Counted from the stretch's first letter, positions 26,624 to 39,516 are shown. The stretch: 64,000 nt of DNA from Rostratula benghalensis (GCA_013399305.1 VXAI01000013.1:996778-1060777); one strand, 5' to 3'. A program made the numbers and translations. Notes: generated by a model from the sequence alone, not told the origin.

Positions 26624-26651
26624 TGGTTCTGTCTTATCTATGACAGAACCA
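26624..26651. repeat. Perfect 10-base hairpin
   Basis: TGGTTCTGTC (26624-26633), an 8-base loop, then its exact complement GACAGAACCA (26642-26651). No T-run follows it, and vertebrates do not use such terminators. Role unknown; the stem is too short for a microRNA precursor. Confidence 0.85.
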
Positions 26652-29600
26652 CCTATTGCTGAGCAGGACAGTTTTTTAGATCTGCACCTACTGTATCTCT
26701 TTATGAGCATTCTCTAGAGAAACAGTGTTATTAAAAGAAAAGGAACAGTCACTACCAATCTTCTAGTTACAGACATAAATAATATTTAACAATTTGCTTT
26801 CCACTGTTTTCTGTAAGTCAGACTTGCAGACTGGACTGGAAATTCCTTACTTGATAAAGCAAGATGACATTGCTTGAAACCTTTATTTTGAAACAACATC
26901 TTGTTCATCATTTACTGTTTGGCTTTGTTAAGTTGTGTCACATCAGATTAAAAGCAACTACCAAAAAATGAATAGTGAAATCTACACTCTGCCAAACAGC
27001 CAATATATGATGTCAGTCATTCTCAGAACAACCTGTGAGTCTTGGACACATCTCTCCTAATCATAGAACAATTTGGCCTGGAGTCTTGAGAGAATTAACT
27101 CCTCCTTCATTCAGGTACACTGTCAAATCCATAGATACTTTATGGGCTGTAAACAGCTGATGGATTAACTCTCTTGCACTTGAAAAATCCTACAGAAAGG
27201 CTCCCCTGCTTTTCATGGAGCTTTCACAGATACCCCCTTTGCTTTTTAGTAATTCAAGGGAAAGTCTCTCTCATTGTACCTCTGTGATAAGACACAGTGT
27301 GTTGAGGGAAACTCTAATTAGATTTGACATTTTAATTGAAGAATGATAAATGCCTTTCACCAAATTTTGTAGAAACTGTTCACAGGTGACTGCTTATATA
27401 ATAGATTTTATCCACAGCACCTCAAGATGTGCTTCAATACCTCTTTTTGGTTATGACTAAGAGAATGAAAAATATTTTTTTCTTCATTTTGCTACATATC
27501 ACTGTTGTGAAAGGTATGTATTCTTTGTAATTATCTTCTCTACTGATCAGGCAGTTGTTTGTAATGTAAACACTGTTTATTGGTATGTTTGTAAACTTTT
27601 ATAAACTTCACATTTGGAAAATCTATCCATGCAGTATTTAAGAGATAGTAGGAATATGATAGAAGAATTAATGAAAGAGTTTATTTTCAATTGAAGGCAA
27701 ATATACACTGCATATTCCTACTATACCTGTGTTTTAAATACCCTTATGTCTGGTTTTGTTCTGACAAAAATAGGAGGCAGAACACTTCTATTCCTGATCA
27801 AAATGTCTTTGAGTCATTAAGACCTATGTTCCCTAAACGTCTATGTACTCTCTGCACATAGTGAATAAAATTTTAATGGGCCAGCAAACCAACTCTTGAA
27901 TGGCTTTGCTATATATTCTCCGATGTCACAATTAGCATTTTTCAAATACACTTCTAATTAGCATATTCTGGGTTGGCTGGAACCTGTAGATTTGAATTGT
28001 ATCAATTTTCTAGGTTTTTAAATGGGTCTCTTAATCTGAACATAAAAGCTCAAAAATTAGTGGGTATCACTAATGAGTTAGTGGATTAACGTAATTAATT
28101 ACCAGAATGTCTGTGTTATTAAATTAAGGAAGGCCTAAGGATATCTATATAAATCTAGTCATTGACAGTTTGGGGTATCTTTAGTTTCTGATTTAAATCT
28201 GCTTGCATTCGGTTCTTAGCTTAAGTCTCCTTTTATGAAATTCACCACAAAAGAAATAAATTTATTCTATTAGTTAAATATTAGAAGAAAAAGTTCATTG
28301 TAAAAGAAATCTATACTCAACAAAATATTTTCCAGTTCTGTTAAATGGTTAGAGTAGCCTAACTACAGACCCCTCCCCCGCCCCAAAAAAAATAAAAATT
28401 ATTGAGACTGACAATGGCAATTATCCTGGTTGTCAGCAGTGAAGTATGAGACACATATTTGGAGGATAAGAAGAGCTTTGTATGAGCAACCACATGCATA
28501 CCAATAGGTTTCTGAAATCTAGAATATTTGGGCACAACACAAATTGACAGATAAACTGTTTGAGGTAAATCATTTTGCTAAAACTGACATCCTGCTTAAA
28601 TTATATATGAATTATGGAAATGTTAAAACTTGCTGAAAAAGCCAGAAACAAACAAAATGCTCCTCAAGTGAAATTATTGTATCTTTAACAACTATATCAA
28701 ATGTGACAGAATTATAACAAAATGGTTTAGTCATCACTTTTTGTACATCCTTTATTCTTTCATCCTTACTAACAGAAATGCAGTAGCAAAAGCCATAAAA
28801 AAACAGCTAGAATCTTCTAGAATCCATATTTCTTCCTTAACAGCCCAGAATAGAAATGCAGTAAAAACTTAAGTCCTTAAGCTTAGACTCAAAAAGTATT
28901 GAGGAATCAAAGCATACAACATTACGAACATCAAAGCCTAGGATTTCAATGGATGAAAACCTGTTCTTTACTCAGATGAAAGTATGGTGGTGACTGGTCT
29001 TTACCAGTAAAGCTTCCTGTGTATCTCGTTGTGTATGGTTTTAGACTTAAATCCTGCCAGAGATTGCTGCCTACATTCCTCTAACCATTCTGTGGAAATC
29101 CCAGCACACCTGCATGTGTTTGCATTTCCTTGCAGAACCCAAGTTAATCTATATTTAAATTGCATCAAAACTATACTCAATAACAGCATATTTGCCATAA
29201 TTATTCTCTCAAGAAAAAACACTGTGAACGGAACTATTGCTTTCTCACCATGCAGCAGCTTTTCCTGTGATATTTCCAAGAAAGGAACAGCATCAGTTCT
29301 ATGCTTCCTTGATATGGGAACAATCAGAACTTTTCATCTTACTTTGTCTTGCAATGTCCTTTCATAATACATTCAAGAGATACAAAAGTCTCTAGAACTC
29401 CCATGTATCAGAGAATAATGAACATGAAAAGCCTGCATAATGCACAGGGTGTTAAACATCCTCCTCACTTTGACTTATTTGAATGAGTTCCACAAATAGG
29501 GTGGAACCAAATCCACCTAATCTAAGCATTTATTTTAGACACAGCCATGTCTAACTATCCATGACTAATTCTTCTGGTTTTTGGGAGGGATGGGGGTGAG

Positions 29601-29971
29601 ATTCAGGGAAGTCAAGGATTAGGATTTTTCAAGTGGTTTTCTATCAAACCATAAACTACATTGAAACTTTAGGCAAGAATACATCTTTTACTAGAATAGG
29701 CTCTTGTAACCGTAGGTGGGTATCAGGAGAGGTGAGTAACATAGATGAGTAATAGGAGATGCACTTCAATGAAATGAGAATGCAGCTAACAGAAGCAGCC
29801 ATATGTACAGCAGTTTCTGGACTCTCTTTGAGATATTCCCAAGCTCCTAGGAACATTGTTAGGGGTCTGAAAAACCTCTAAATAACTTGATCTCTGATTA
29901 GGGAGAGTCAAGTATTCTTTAGCTGGTGCTAGGTAAGGAGGGGCCTGTATAAAAGCCAGGGTGCAGTGAAA

Positions 29972-30880
29972 AAATGATGCATGATGGTGTTCAATATGAC
30001 CTGCTGCTTAACCTTCCCTGGCACTGAAGTCAGACTGAGAGACCTGTAATTCCCTGGATCCTCCTTGTGGCCCTTCTTGTAGATGGGCATCACATCAGCT
30101 AACCTCCAGTCAACTAGTACATCCTCAGTTAGCCAGGACTGCTGTTAATTATGGAAAGTGGCTTCATGAGCACTTCTGCCAGCTCCCTCAGTACCCCTGG
30201 GTGGGTGTATCTTGACCCTATAGACTTGTGCGTGTCTAAGTGGTGTAGAAGATCCCTCACCCTTGGATTATGGAAGCTTAGTTCTGCTCCCCATCCCTGT
30301 CTTCTAGCTCAGGGGCCTGGGTACCTGGAGACCAATTGCTCTTACTACGGAAGACTGAGGCAAAGGCAGCAGTTAATACCTCAGCCTTTTCTTCATCCTT
30401 TGGCACTAAGTTTCCTGCTGCATCTCCAGTGAATGGAGATTCTCCTTAGCTCTCCTATAGTTGTTCATTAATTTCTAGAAAGGTTTTGTGTTGGTTTTTT
30501 TTTTATTGTCCTCCATGGCAGTAGCCAGATTGAGTTCTAATTGGTCTTTGGTCCGTCTCATTTTCTCCCTGAAAAACATCCTTGTAGTCTTCCTGTGTCG
30601 CCTGCCCCTTCTTCCAACGATCACAAACTCTTTTTGTTCCAGAGTTCCAGGCAAAGGTCTCTGTTGAGCCCGGTCTGTCTTCTTCCCTGTAGCTCTTTTG
30701 GCACATGTGGACAGCTTGTTCCTGCGCCTTTAAGACCAGTTTTCCAGGTCTGCTTTGCCCTTCAGGACTGCCTCCCGAGGAACTCCATCAACCAGTCTCA
30801 TAAACAGACCAAAGACTTTGCCCCCATTGTCCAAGATTGCAGTTCTGCTGACCCCACTCCTTACTTCTCTAAGATAAATC
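29972..30880 (-). mobile_element. CR1 LINE fragment (ORF2 endonuclease-RT linker and RT start), 3'-truncated
   Basis: Read on the minus strand, this is the middle of CR1 ORF2. At 30503-30706 a frame contains the RxWKKGQATQEDYKDV block. The plus strand near 30330-30440 is the complement of the block coding KDEEKAEVLTAAFASVF. Further left are the complement of RELAEVLMKPLS and ADVMPIYKKGHKEDPGNYR (about 30035-30180). The copy stops near 29972, just after the VPGKV...I block, so the catalytic FADD region and 3' tail are absent. Several stops and frameshifts make it non-functional. Loss of the 3' side is not explained by normal 5' truncation and suggests a later deletion or rearrangement. Confidence 0.92.
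30503..30706 (-). pseudogene. CR1 ORF2 remnant (linker before RT)
   Basis: The longest surviving in-frame piece of the minus-strand CR1 copy, 67 codons. It contains CDRWKKGQATQEDYKDVF, a block that lies between the endonuclease and RT domains in CR1 proteins. Neighbouring coding continues in other frames, so this is a fossil, not a gene. Confidence 0.85.
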
Positions 30881-32533
30881 TGTAATGTTCAGACAACGTA
30901 AAAACCCCCAATTTTCCCATTGCTGTCTACAGGAAGCATTGTCACAGCAGACACATGCAATTCAACACCTAGGGATGAAGATAAATTTGCTACAATTTAT
31001 TTTGCCTTTAAATAATTTTCAAGGAAGATGTGGAGACATTAATTCAGTCTAGGAGGCTAGCTCCTTTCATTATGGCGTTGAAATTTATTCACTTCATAGT
31101 TTCACAGGGGTGATATACATTATTTTCAAAGACAGTATGATCTGAGATATTATTTTGCATGTCTCCAAACCTCTCTGTTTTTTTATCTTACTGTATATTG
31201 CTCTGCAGAGCAATAGGAGTAGTAATAATAATAACAATAATAACAATGACAATAATGATGTGTGGGAAAATCCATCTGAAACAAGCTAACATATAGAATG
31301 GAGTGATGTGTTCTTTATACATTGTTCACTGCAAAGAAAACAAGTAACCAAAAACTATGGTATATTTTCCAAGTCTCTCACAAACATATTTTATCAGATT
31401 ATTTCACTTTCACATTAATCCATAATTACTATTGTTATCTAATCCCAGACCTGTTTCCTTGAACAAATTTTAAAAACATCTGTTTTCTTCAGTGAGTGCC
31501 AAGCATCATAATTGCAATGGTTCTTGGGCTTCTGAGTCAGGCTGAAGCGTGATAGAAGATCTACAAAACCAGAGTACATGTTTGCACCTGGCACCTCCTA
31601 TATAAAACAGTGCTTAATTTCAAAACACTATGCTTTTCTGTTTCTTTTTTCTCTTTCCTTTTTTTCCTGCTTTATAGATGACTAACATTATACACGAGTG
31701 GAAGACCGAGATTTCAATGCACTTTATCTTGGTAGAATATTATACATCAATAAATTCATAATGTCTTGAACTTTCTGAAGGGCTTATCAGATTAGACCAA
31801 TCAGCCATAAAGCCCTCCTGGATATATTGCAGAACTGTTTCTTAAAGCAAAATTAAAGTAATTGCTTCTGAGGCAGTAATAATAATACATTACAGAGTTT
31901 TGAGACTAAACTGATAGAAAAAGAACTTGCTTGGATTTCATATGATGCTCCTAGTCAGAATCATGCAATAGTTATTTAAACACATCTCTATACTTTCATG
32001 AGGACTGTCACCTTTGTAAGCTTTAATAGGTCTCCTCTGTGGAGTATGACAACCATGTAGTATAGTAGAATAGCAATAAAACCTCTAAGCACCCAGCACT
32101 GCAGCTGAACCCAGAAGCATGTTTTGTAAAATTTCTGACTGTTTATTTAAAATGTATATGCTCAGAAAATTTATGTTTAGCTTCAAAAATTTTTGCTTCT
32201 TAAAACATACCTTCTCTAAAAATTTTTAGCCAACTTTGACAGGTTTCTTTCTCAGTCTGCTGTTCATAGTGAATTGTCTTCACTGTTCATGGGGTAGTCC
32301 CACTAGAGCTATTCTGTCTGGTTCCACTGTGTTTTCTGCATGTTTTGATGTGTTTCGATTCATTAATATATTTATGGTCAAGGGTTTAACGTACTTCATT
32401 TGATTTTGTCTAAGTCACAAATCCAATGTTGATTTGATAGTAAGAGAACAGAAATAATATTTTTAGCAAATGACGAAAACAATAATTGTCAATTTAATAT
32501 GTCATTATATTATAAGTAGAATGGATCCATAAT
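30881..32533. other. Unannotated AT-rich DNA
   Basis: No gene or transposon recognised. Contains an 18-base perfect palindrome (31197-31214) next to an ATA/ACA trinucleotide tract (31219-31260). Confidence 0.55.
31197..31260. repeat. Palindrome plus (AATAAC)-like trinucleotide tract
   Basis: ATTGCTCTGCAGAGCAAT (31197-31214) is a perfect palindrome. It is followed at once by an imperfect AGT/AAT/AAC/ATG trinucleotide tract to 31260. Confidence 0.85.
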
Positions 32534-32647
32534 GCCTGAACACGTTCCCGTGTGACCTGATCTAGGTACTCCTGCTCCAGCAGGGGGATTGGACTAGATG
32601 ATCTTCCAAGGTCCCTTCCAGTTCCTGATATACTGTGATTCCGTGAT
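32534..32647 (+). mobile_element. CR1 LINE 3' end
   Basis: A tail-only copy. GAACACGTTCCCGTGTGACCTG, ATCTAGGTACTCCTGCTCCAG, then GATGATCTTCCAAGGTCCCTTCC and the degraded tail ACTGTGATTCCGTGA. The wording matches the end of the long copy at 47.8-48.9 kb, so both probably come from one CR1 lineage. Confidence 0.94.
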
Positions 32648-32735
32648 AAGGAAAATACTCAGAATTCATATTCAGTCATTGTAGTAAAAAACTATTCCCA
32701 GTTTAATGATATATGCTCAACTTATTATATAAAAA

Positions 32736-32821
32736 NNNNNNNNNNNNNNNNNNNNNNNNNNNNNNNNNNNNNNNNNNNNNNNNNNNNNNNNNNNNNNNNN
32801 NNNNNNNNNNNNNNNNNNNNN
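32736..32821. other. Assembly gap (86 N)
   Basis: Run of N in AT-rich sequence. A-runs and TTATATAA flank it, so low-complexity DNA may have caused the break. Confidence 0.99.
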
Positions 32822-34732
32822 TAATCATAAAAGAAGAAAAATCCATTATGCAAACATTTTGTTTTGCTCTTCAAAGACCTTGTAAAGAGGAGTATATGCA
32901 TGATTATAAATTATTTACTAGCTTTTATATTATTATTATTATTTTAATCCAATGTTGTCCTCTTAATATTAATGAGTAGTTCCAGATAGCAGGGACAAAT
33001 TGTCATACTAATATTCAGACTAAAATAGAGAACTTTGTTATTGTGACCAATAGCTGTTACGGTGAAGTGCTTCAAAAGTTGATCCTTGAATGATAACAGC
33101 ATTAAACTCTAAGAAAATATTTATTTTTTTTTTATAATTCAAATCAGTGACTTTGATTGAGTCTGCTTTTCTAGACAGATTAAAAATTTGAGTTACACTA
33201 CCTGTCTTCTGTGTAAGTTTATTGGTAGACATTCTTCTGGAATAGTTTCAAGGAATACATGAGTCTAATAACTGTTGTATATCTTTCTATCCTCAGCACT
33301 ACTTTTTCTTATGTTTTACAATACTTACAAGATTAGATAATAATAAAATTAAAAATAATAAAAAATAATAAAATTCATGAAGTTTTGAGAAAATAAATAA
33401 ACAATCTTCTAAACAGATATCCAATCATTTGAGATGCCTTAAAATGTCAGAAACACCTGTGTAGTCTGACATGACAAGACCTAAGGCAGACACCTATACT
33501 CTCAACTTCAGCTGTAGGCCTAGGGTGACTAAAAAAGTTTTTATTTTAGATTATAATAAATGAGGTAAAAATCAGAAAATGTGCTATAAGATGGTATATG
33601 TGAACTTGAAGCAAGAAACATTTAAAAACAATTTTTAAACTGGGAAGGCTTCGGCTACCAGCTTGATGGGATAGAGATCGTACAACTGTTGAAATAACAC
33701 TCAATCAGTTTTAAAATTCTATAATTACAATTTCTTCTCAAGCTGTCTTGACATTTGTGAAAAACAATTTATCAGAATAATATTTAGATTGTGGTAATTA
33801 ATACTTCAGCCACAAAAATAATTTCATATAAAATATGGAATAAAATTGAACTTTCTGCTTTACAGAGTCATTACATCCTTGTTGTGGTAAACTCAGTGCT
33901 TTGAATCCATTAACTTTTCATTGTGTGGTGTTATCAACCACTGCTAAAGATTAGCTACTGACACATTTATCAAAGGATGATAAATGAGCTGTCCTTTCAG
34001 ATGTCTGATTATCTGACCTTTATTCAGTTAAAAGCACAAGGGGCTGACAGTGTTAAGTGCTTGCTAGTTTAGAATGAAATTGAACTCAGGAAATGAATGT
34101 TTGGTAATGTCTTCAATAAAGCAAATTTACTCTATCAATTTATGTTTAAATTAAAGAAAACAAAATTTATTGTCAAGCTATGTAGAAGTCCCCAATTTCC
34201 ACACAAGTTTATTTTAACAAATTCATTGCCTCATGAAGAATCCTTAATTTTAAAAGTTCCCTTTGAGAGAGAACAGTTTAATCATTATCCACTGGACTAT
34301 AAACAATCAGCCAAAAAGCACACAGGCTTGCTGAATGCTTTCAAATGTCTGGCAAAAATGCGTTAACTTTTATCTATTTCCATGACACCCAGACAGCTTC
34401 TGTCATCTGGATGACCACAATTCTAGAAATCCCCATCTAAAAGTTCAAGTATTGACTAAATCCACCAATTTCAGATAAATGTTCACTAATATTAATTTCT
34501 AATTGTAAAAACAGAGATGTATGTATCTTTGCATATGTGAAGTTTAGATACAACTTTTCGATTGCATAAAGCAGGTACAGAACAATAATAAATGCTAAAT
34601 AAATAGCATCTCTTTCTGGTGCTATGCTCATCCTTCCAGTGTCCATTCAAGTCCAACAAAGGGCCAGTAAGATTTTTAAGAAACTAGAACTTGGACCCAA
34701 GCTCAAACCTTAGCCCCAGTTGTGCCTTACCT
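32822..34732. other. Unannotated AT-rich DNA
   Basis: No gene or transposon recognised. Short ATT and AATA repeats occur at 32925-32944 and 33341-33373. The 89-codon frame at 34097-34366 has no known domain. Confidence 0.55.
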
Positions 34733-34940
34733 ACATCACAGAATTACTGACGTTGGCCAGGACTTCATGTGGTGGTTCAGTCAAAGCCTACTTAATCTTC
34801 GGAATAGGGTCAGCTAGAAGAAGTTGCCCAGGGCCATGTGCAGTTGAGTTTTGAATTTCTTTCAGGATGAAGACTTCACAGCCCCTCTGAGCAACATATT
34901 CCCATGTTTAACCACCCTCATTGTGTCTTGCTTTTTGTTG
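34733..34940 (-). mobile_element. CR1 LINE 3' end, minus strand
   Basis: On the minus strand the order is ACAATGAGGGTGGTTAAACAT, GGAATATGTTGCTCAGAGGGGC, TGTGAAGTCTTCATCCTGAA, GGCCCTGGGCAACTTCTTCTAG, and a degraded final block ending in GTAATTCTGTGATG. This is the typical end of a CR1 ORF2 and its short 3' UTR. The GATGATCT block is decayed (here ACCACATGAAGTCCTGGCCAAC), indicating an older copy. Confidence 0.88.
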
Positions 34941-36205
34941 TAATTGACCTAAAGATTAAAAAGAATAAAATCTAAATACACCAAATGTTGGAAATCTGAA
35001 TGATTTCTAAGGCAAACACATATTCATGTTTTTTATCTATTTGGAATTTATATATGTTCAGATATAGGTGATGACACTTAATTTTTTCAATATGTTTTTT
35101 CCCTCTGGAGTAAGAAATAAGATGTATCTGTTACTTCAGTAGTGGACAGCAAAAAAAAAAAAAGTATCACAGACTTTTTTCAGGGAAGGTATAAGTATTC
35201 TTTTCCAAAATAGACATCCACACAGCTTTTGCAATGAAACCTCTGAGAGAAGATAGTAATAGGATGGCATGCTCTTCCCCTTACTAATAAACAAGGCATT
35301 ATCTATTTTCCCATGATCAGAGTTAGAGCATAGCCAATGCAAGACAAAGTTTTCGCTTACCTATGCTGGCAAGTAAAGGCTGTGTAAATCTCACTGCAAT
35401 GCATATGAAATAAGTGTATTATCCTAAGACCTATGCTGCTCTGAGTCACCCAGAAGTAGGTTACTTGTTTGTTCCACTCAGCTCCTCTCTACATGGAGGA
35501 GCAGCCTGCCTTTCTGGTTGCTTATAATTGTGTTAGGATGGACTGAGTGCTCAAGCCCAGAGGGTGCTGTGAGCTCTGTGAGGCTGCCCTCATGAGCTTT
35601 CTGTATGGAGCAGGGGCCAGTCTGACCCTAAGGACCGCTGCTGCAGTTGTTAACTTGGTATCAGGCTTGTATCACCACTTTGGCTGGCTTCTGAACATCA
35701 TAGAGACAGAAAGATTGAAAATAATTGTTATCCACACAAAACCAAATTTTAGTCAATGCTCTTCAGGACCATTGAGAATACGTTGAGCTTCTAAGTAGTG
35801 TACTCATTTGAACCTATTAAAGATTTTCATATTAATTAATTAAGATATAGCATTATGATATTATAGGTTTCTTTATTATTCCAGTTTCCACTGGGTAAAA
35901 TGAAGTGTCTGCCCCTTAATACGTAGTAATGGGGCAGATGGGATCTAAAGTAGAATTTTATATGCAGTTAAAATAATTGGGGGAATTTAAACAGTTCAGA
36001 CTTAATTGCCTGGGATGGAGTTTTGCCAGAATGAAGAATTTTGCTCTCACTGATCTTCTTTTGAATGTCTAAAGATTACATTTGCTCATGTATTTGGTTT
36101 TACACCTTGCTGGACAGATGGTATCACCAATACAGAAATATCCATGTAATATCCAGAAATATCCAGTTTAATATCTGGTCAACAGGGAGGGTTGTGTTTA
36201 TGAAA
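34941..36205. other. Unannotated DNA
   Basis: No clear gene or repeat. The part near 35460-35690 is somewhat GC-richer and encodes a 79-codon plus-strand frame (35547-35786) with no known domain; a diverged repeat is possible. Confidence 0.5.
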
Positions 36206-36792
36206 TGTTGTGGCGGCTTTACCACCGCTGGCTGCCATGTACAAACCAAACCACTCTCTCCACCCCACTTCTCAGAGGGATAGGGCAGAAAATAAGAGTA
36301 AAACCTCATGGACTGAGATAATAGCAGTTTAATAAATAAAAACATAGGCTATGCATGGAAGCAAGGAAAAATAAGAATTATTCTCTACTTCCCATCAGTA
36401 GCGGAAGTCCAGACCCTAGCTGGGAAGTAGGGCCTCTGTACACTTAATGGTTGCTTCAGAAGACAGATGCCTTAATAATGAATCCTCCTCTCCGGCTTTC
36501 ACTTAGTTTTTATTGCTGAATATGACATTATTATGGTATGGAATACCCCTGTGGTCAGTTTGGGACAGCTGCCTTGGCTATCTCCCATCCCAACCTCTCA
36601 CCCACACCCAACCTATTGGCCTTTGAGGGAGGAGTGAGCCTGGCTAGAAAACTTTGATGCTCTCTGAGGAATCCTCAGCGGTACACAAAACACCAATCTG
36701 TTATCAACAATATTCTACCTACAAATACAAAACACAAGACTGTGAGGGCCGCTATGGGGAAAGTTAACTTCATCCCTTCCAGATCCAATACA
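36206..36792 (-). mobile_element. Solo LTR of an avian endogenous retrovirus
   Basis: Closely resembles a very abundant bird ERV LTR that I recognise by several blocks. The plus strand starts TGTTGTGGCGGCTTTACCACC and contains ACTTCCCATCAGTAGC (about 36389-36404), TATGGTATGGAATACCCCTG (about 36533-36552), TGTTATCAACAATATTC, and near the right end GTTAACTTCATCCCTTCCAG. The LTR reads on the minus strand: a TATA-like AATAAAAACT lies near 36506-36516 and a TTTATTAAACTGC poly(A)-signal region near 36325-36337. Ends are TGT...ACA, as expected for an LTR. No internal retroviral sequence lies on either side, so it is a solo LTR. I see no clear target-site duplication, consistent with age. Confidence 0.82.
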
Positions 36793-37572
36793 AATGTCCA
36801 GGACTCACCTCATTTGAACACAGTACTCACCAAATACAAAAATATAGTTTTTTTTTAAAAATACAATTTCCATAATACCAACACTCTTCAAGTCCTATCA
36901 TTTCTGTACTACTGTTAGGATTCATTTACACACTTCAACACCTTGCCAAACAGATATGGTTAGATAAAAGATTTCTGTACACTTCTTCCATCAAGTTTAA
37001 TTTAAAATTCTATTGGAGAAAGTAATAGAGACTATTCTTGCTAATCCCACATCTTAGTTAAAGTAGAATATCTGTGTAATGAGATATTGGTTTTATTTGA
37101 GACTAAGGATAAACGAACACTTTTAATTAGTAAAGATAACAAATTAGTCACAACTTTTCTCCTTTGCATTTGCATGGGATCTTTCAATACAATTTAGCTT
37201 ACTAGACTGTTGACGGCTGCTGATGCAAGTGGTCTACTGGCGGTAATTAATGGAGGTTTGTTCAATAATGTGTGAACTCAAGTTTTGTCATTTAAGACTT
37301 CAGACACCTTTGGGGACACAGAAGACAAGCCTGTAAATAAGACTGCACACATACAAACAATGCATAACAGTTGCAATGTGGTCCAGGAAGATAGTAAGCA
37401 TATCTGATGGCCTGAAATATGATCAATTCTGGCCCAGGCAGGTAGACAGATAAGATATTTACATTTAAAATGTTAGAAGTAAAGAAAATCACCTCCAAAT
37501 AACCTTTATCTTATACTTTTCCTCTTTTTAACACATAGTTCTGTTAAGTACCTAAGATTTAATCCTGAATTT

Positions 37573-37590
37573 AAAAAAAAAAAAAAAAAA
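37573..37590. repeat. A18 homopolymer
   Basis: Eighteen consecutive A. No recognisable retrotransposon precedes it, so it is not clearly a poly(A) tail. Confidence 0.9.
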
Positions 37591-39516
37591 GTGTCATTTG
37601 GTAAATATTAGAGAAAATGCAAGAAAATAGAATTCTGTGATCATAAAGAAGACTACAGAATATCAGTAACACTCATGGAAAAGTTAGAAAGAGTCTGAGG
37701 ACATATATTATGAGTGGAAGGTCTAAGCCTTTAAGGTTATTAAATATCATATTGGAACTGCCTTAACAGATATTGAACAATAGAGAAAATACAGTTCAGA
37801 ATTTGTACTATAGTGACTGATAGAGACAAATACTAAAGGACCACTTCCTAGTGATAGTTCTAGAATTCCTCAATATTATTTCCATTTCTCATACTGCCTT
37901 AAGAGAGCTGTTAAGCATATTAGTTAACAATTAATTTAATAAAGCAGAAAGTAAACAAGCCAGTATACTTAATTTAGAGAATGTAATGAGAAACCAGTAC
38001 CAAGTCTTGCACTAGTTGGTACACTGTGTATAAGAATAACAGAATATTGAGTTGTAGTGACTGGAGTAGAAAGGAATATCTTTTGTCTTGTACAGTTGCT
38101 ATATGAATACTGTATTTGAACATGTTTAGACAGTTTTTCTCAGGTGTAATGTCCAAGGTCCACTGAAGCTCATCAAGCTGGCAAGGCTAAGGCATATCAG
38201 AACATGGTCAATATCACAATCAATTATGTCATATAGCCAATCAAAATAGATAAACTATCAGTTTAGAGTGGAATTGATAGATGTTAAGATTCAACTGATG
38301 CTAAATGGAATTCAGGTTTTAAACCTAAAACTTATATCAGTAAGCCTACCACACAACTAAGAGGCTCAGGAGTGCTTCAGAAGTTTTAATCTGTATGTCT
38401 GACCCAGTTTTACCTCATCTCTGCAAGGAGATAAGAAACAAAGGCTCATCTTAGTAGCCACAGCCACTATTCCAAGCTAATGTCATGACTAAACTATCAT
38501 TGCCACTCAGAATCTTGGAATAATGAGTAATTTAATGAAGAATTCAGGATGGGAAGGAGTTGTAAATGCTCATGCAAGTGAGAAGTTGTACAAAGAAAGA
38601 ATTATGTAAATCAGCTTTAGGGTAAAAAAGGAAGATTATATTCCCTTTGGAAAATGTAGATTAATACATTTGGGATAAATTTAGCTGATACACATACATT
38701 AAGTGGAAGGGTGTAAATCGTGAAAATTAGAATCCTGAGAATTATTCCAATACAACAGTGAATTGGACCCAACACTGGAATAAGGAACCACAGAATAGCT
38801 GCATTTCTCTGAGGATCAGATATATCTGTCCTTGAACAACTCAATTTAAGAAGCTTATTATTGGAATTAGGTAGGTAAATAAGAAAAATAATTTTCAAGT
38901 AGCTGAAGCAAATATCAGCACATATACTGTTTGAAATATTACAGTTTACTTTAGATGCAATATACCAGTTACTCTACATCCTGTCTGTATTTGGAATTCA
39001 ATATTTGATTGTCAGGGATCAATGAAGCAAAATTTCCCATCATCAATGTAAACAAAACAGTAATTGAAATGTGTACTGATTAAACCTACTTGTGTCTGAA
39101 ATTAGAGCATTCTAGCCACAAAAAACCCCACATTTGAACTTCGCTGCACTTGAGGCTGGCAACACTAAAACTACATGATTGCTGCTGACTGCCTGAATTC
39201 TAGTAAGATCTTGCAACATGAGACATGAGAAAAACAAAAAATTTATTGAGTCTTTTCAAGGGCTAAATCATAATTGCACAGATTCTTTGCACTTATAACT
39301 AAAGGGAAACAAAAATTATTTGTTTTGATTTCTTACTTCACAAAGGCCATCTATTCTTGCCAGTGTATTGCTGTACTGAACCTGATACCTTAGGGTTTAA
39401 CATGAACAAAACAAAGTAATTTTGCTGGAGGTAATATTATCAGAAACTACTGTACTTCTTCATAGTAATCCAGACATGGAAAATCACTATGGAGACATGG
39501 AGGATGTTCCATTGGA

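Larger units (their letters stand above)
23011..29971. other. Unannotated AT-rich DNA, about 7 kb
   Basis: No host exon or clear transposon. Small features are a 24-base tandem duplication (23615-23662), AAATG-type repeats near 25185-25205, and a perfect hairpin (26624-26651). The longest frame, 146 codons on the minus strand at 24716-25156, includes a poly-Lys stretch from a T-run and no known motif; I do not call it a gene. The frames at 23275-23604 and 29029-29367 are likewise unsupported. Confidence 0.5.

Noticed and set aside
27060..27130. AATCATAGAACAATTTGGCCTGGAGTC as a minus-strand CR1 tail
   Set aside because: Only the terminal word ATCATAGAA and a short weak match resemble CR1; the GATGATCT/CCTTCCAAC block is absent. 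It may be a very old fragment but I cannot support it.
35547..35786. 79-codon frame with weak similarity to one at 53269-53592 (shared IVIH..K.NF-like stretch)
   Set aside because: The resemblance is short, not extended at DNA level on either side, and could be chance. A pairwise alignment with significance would be needed.
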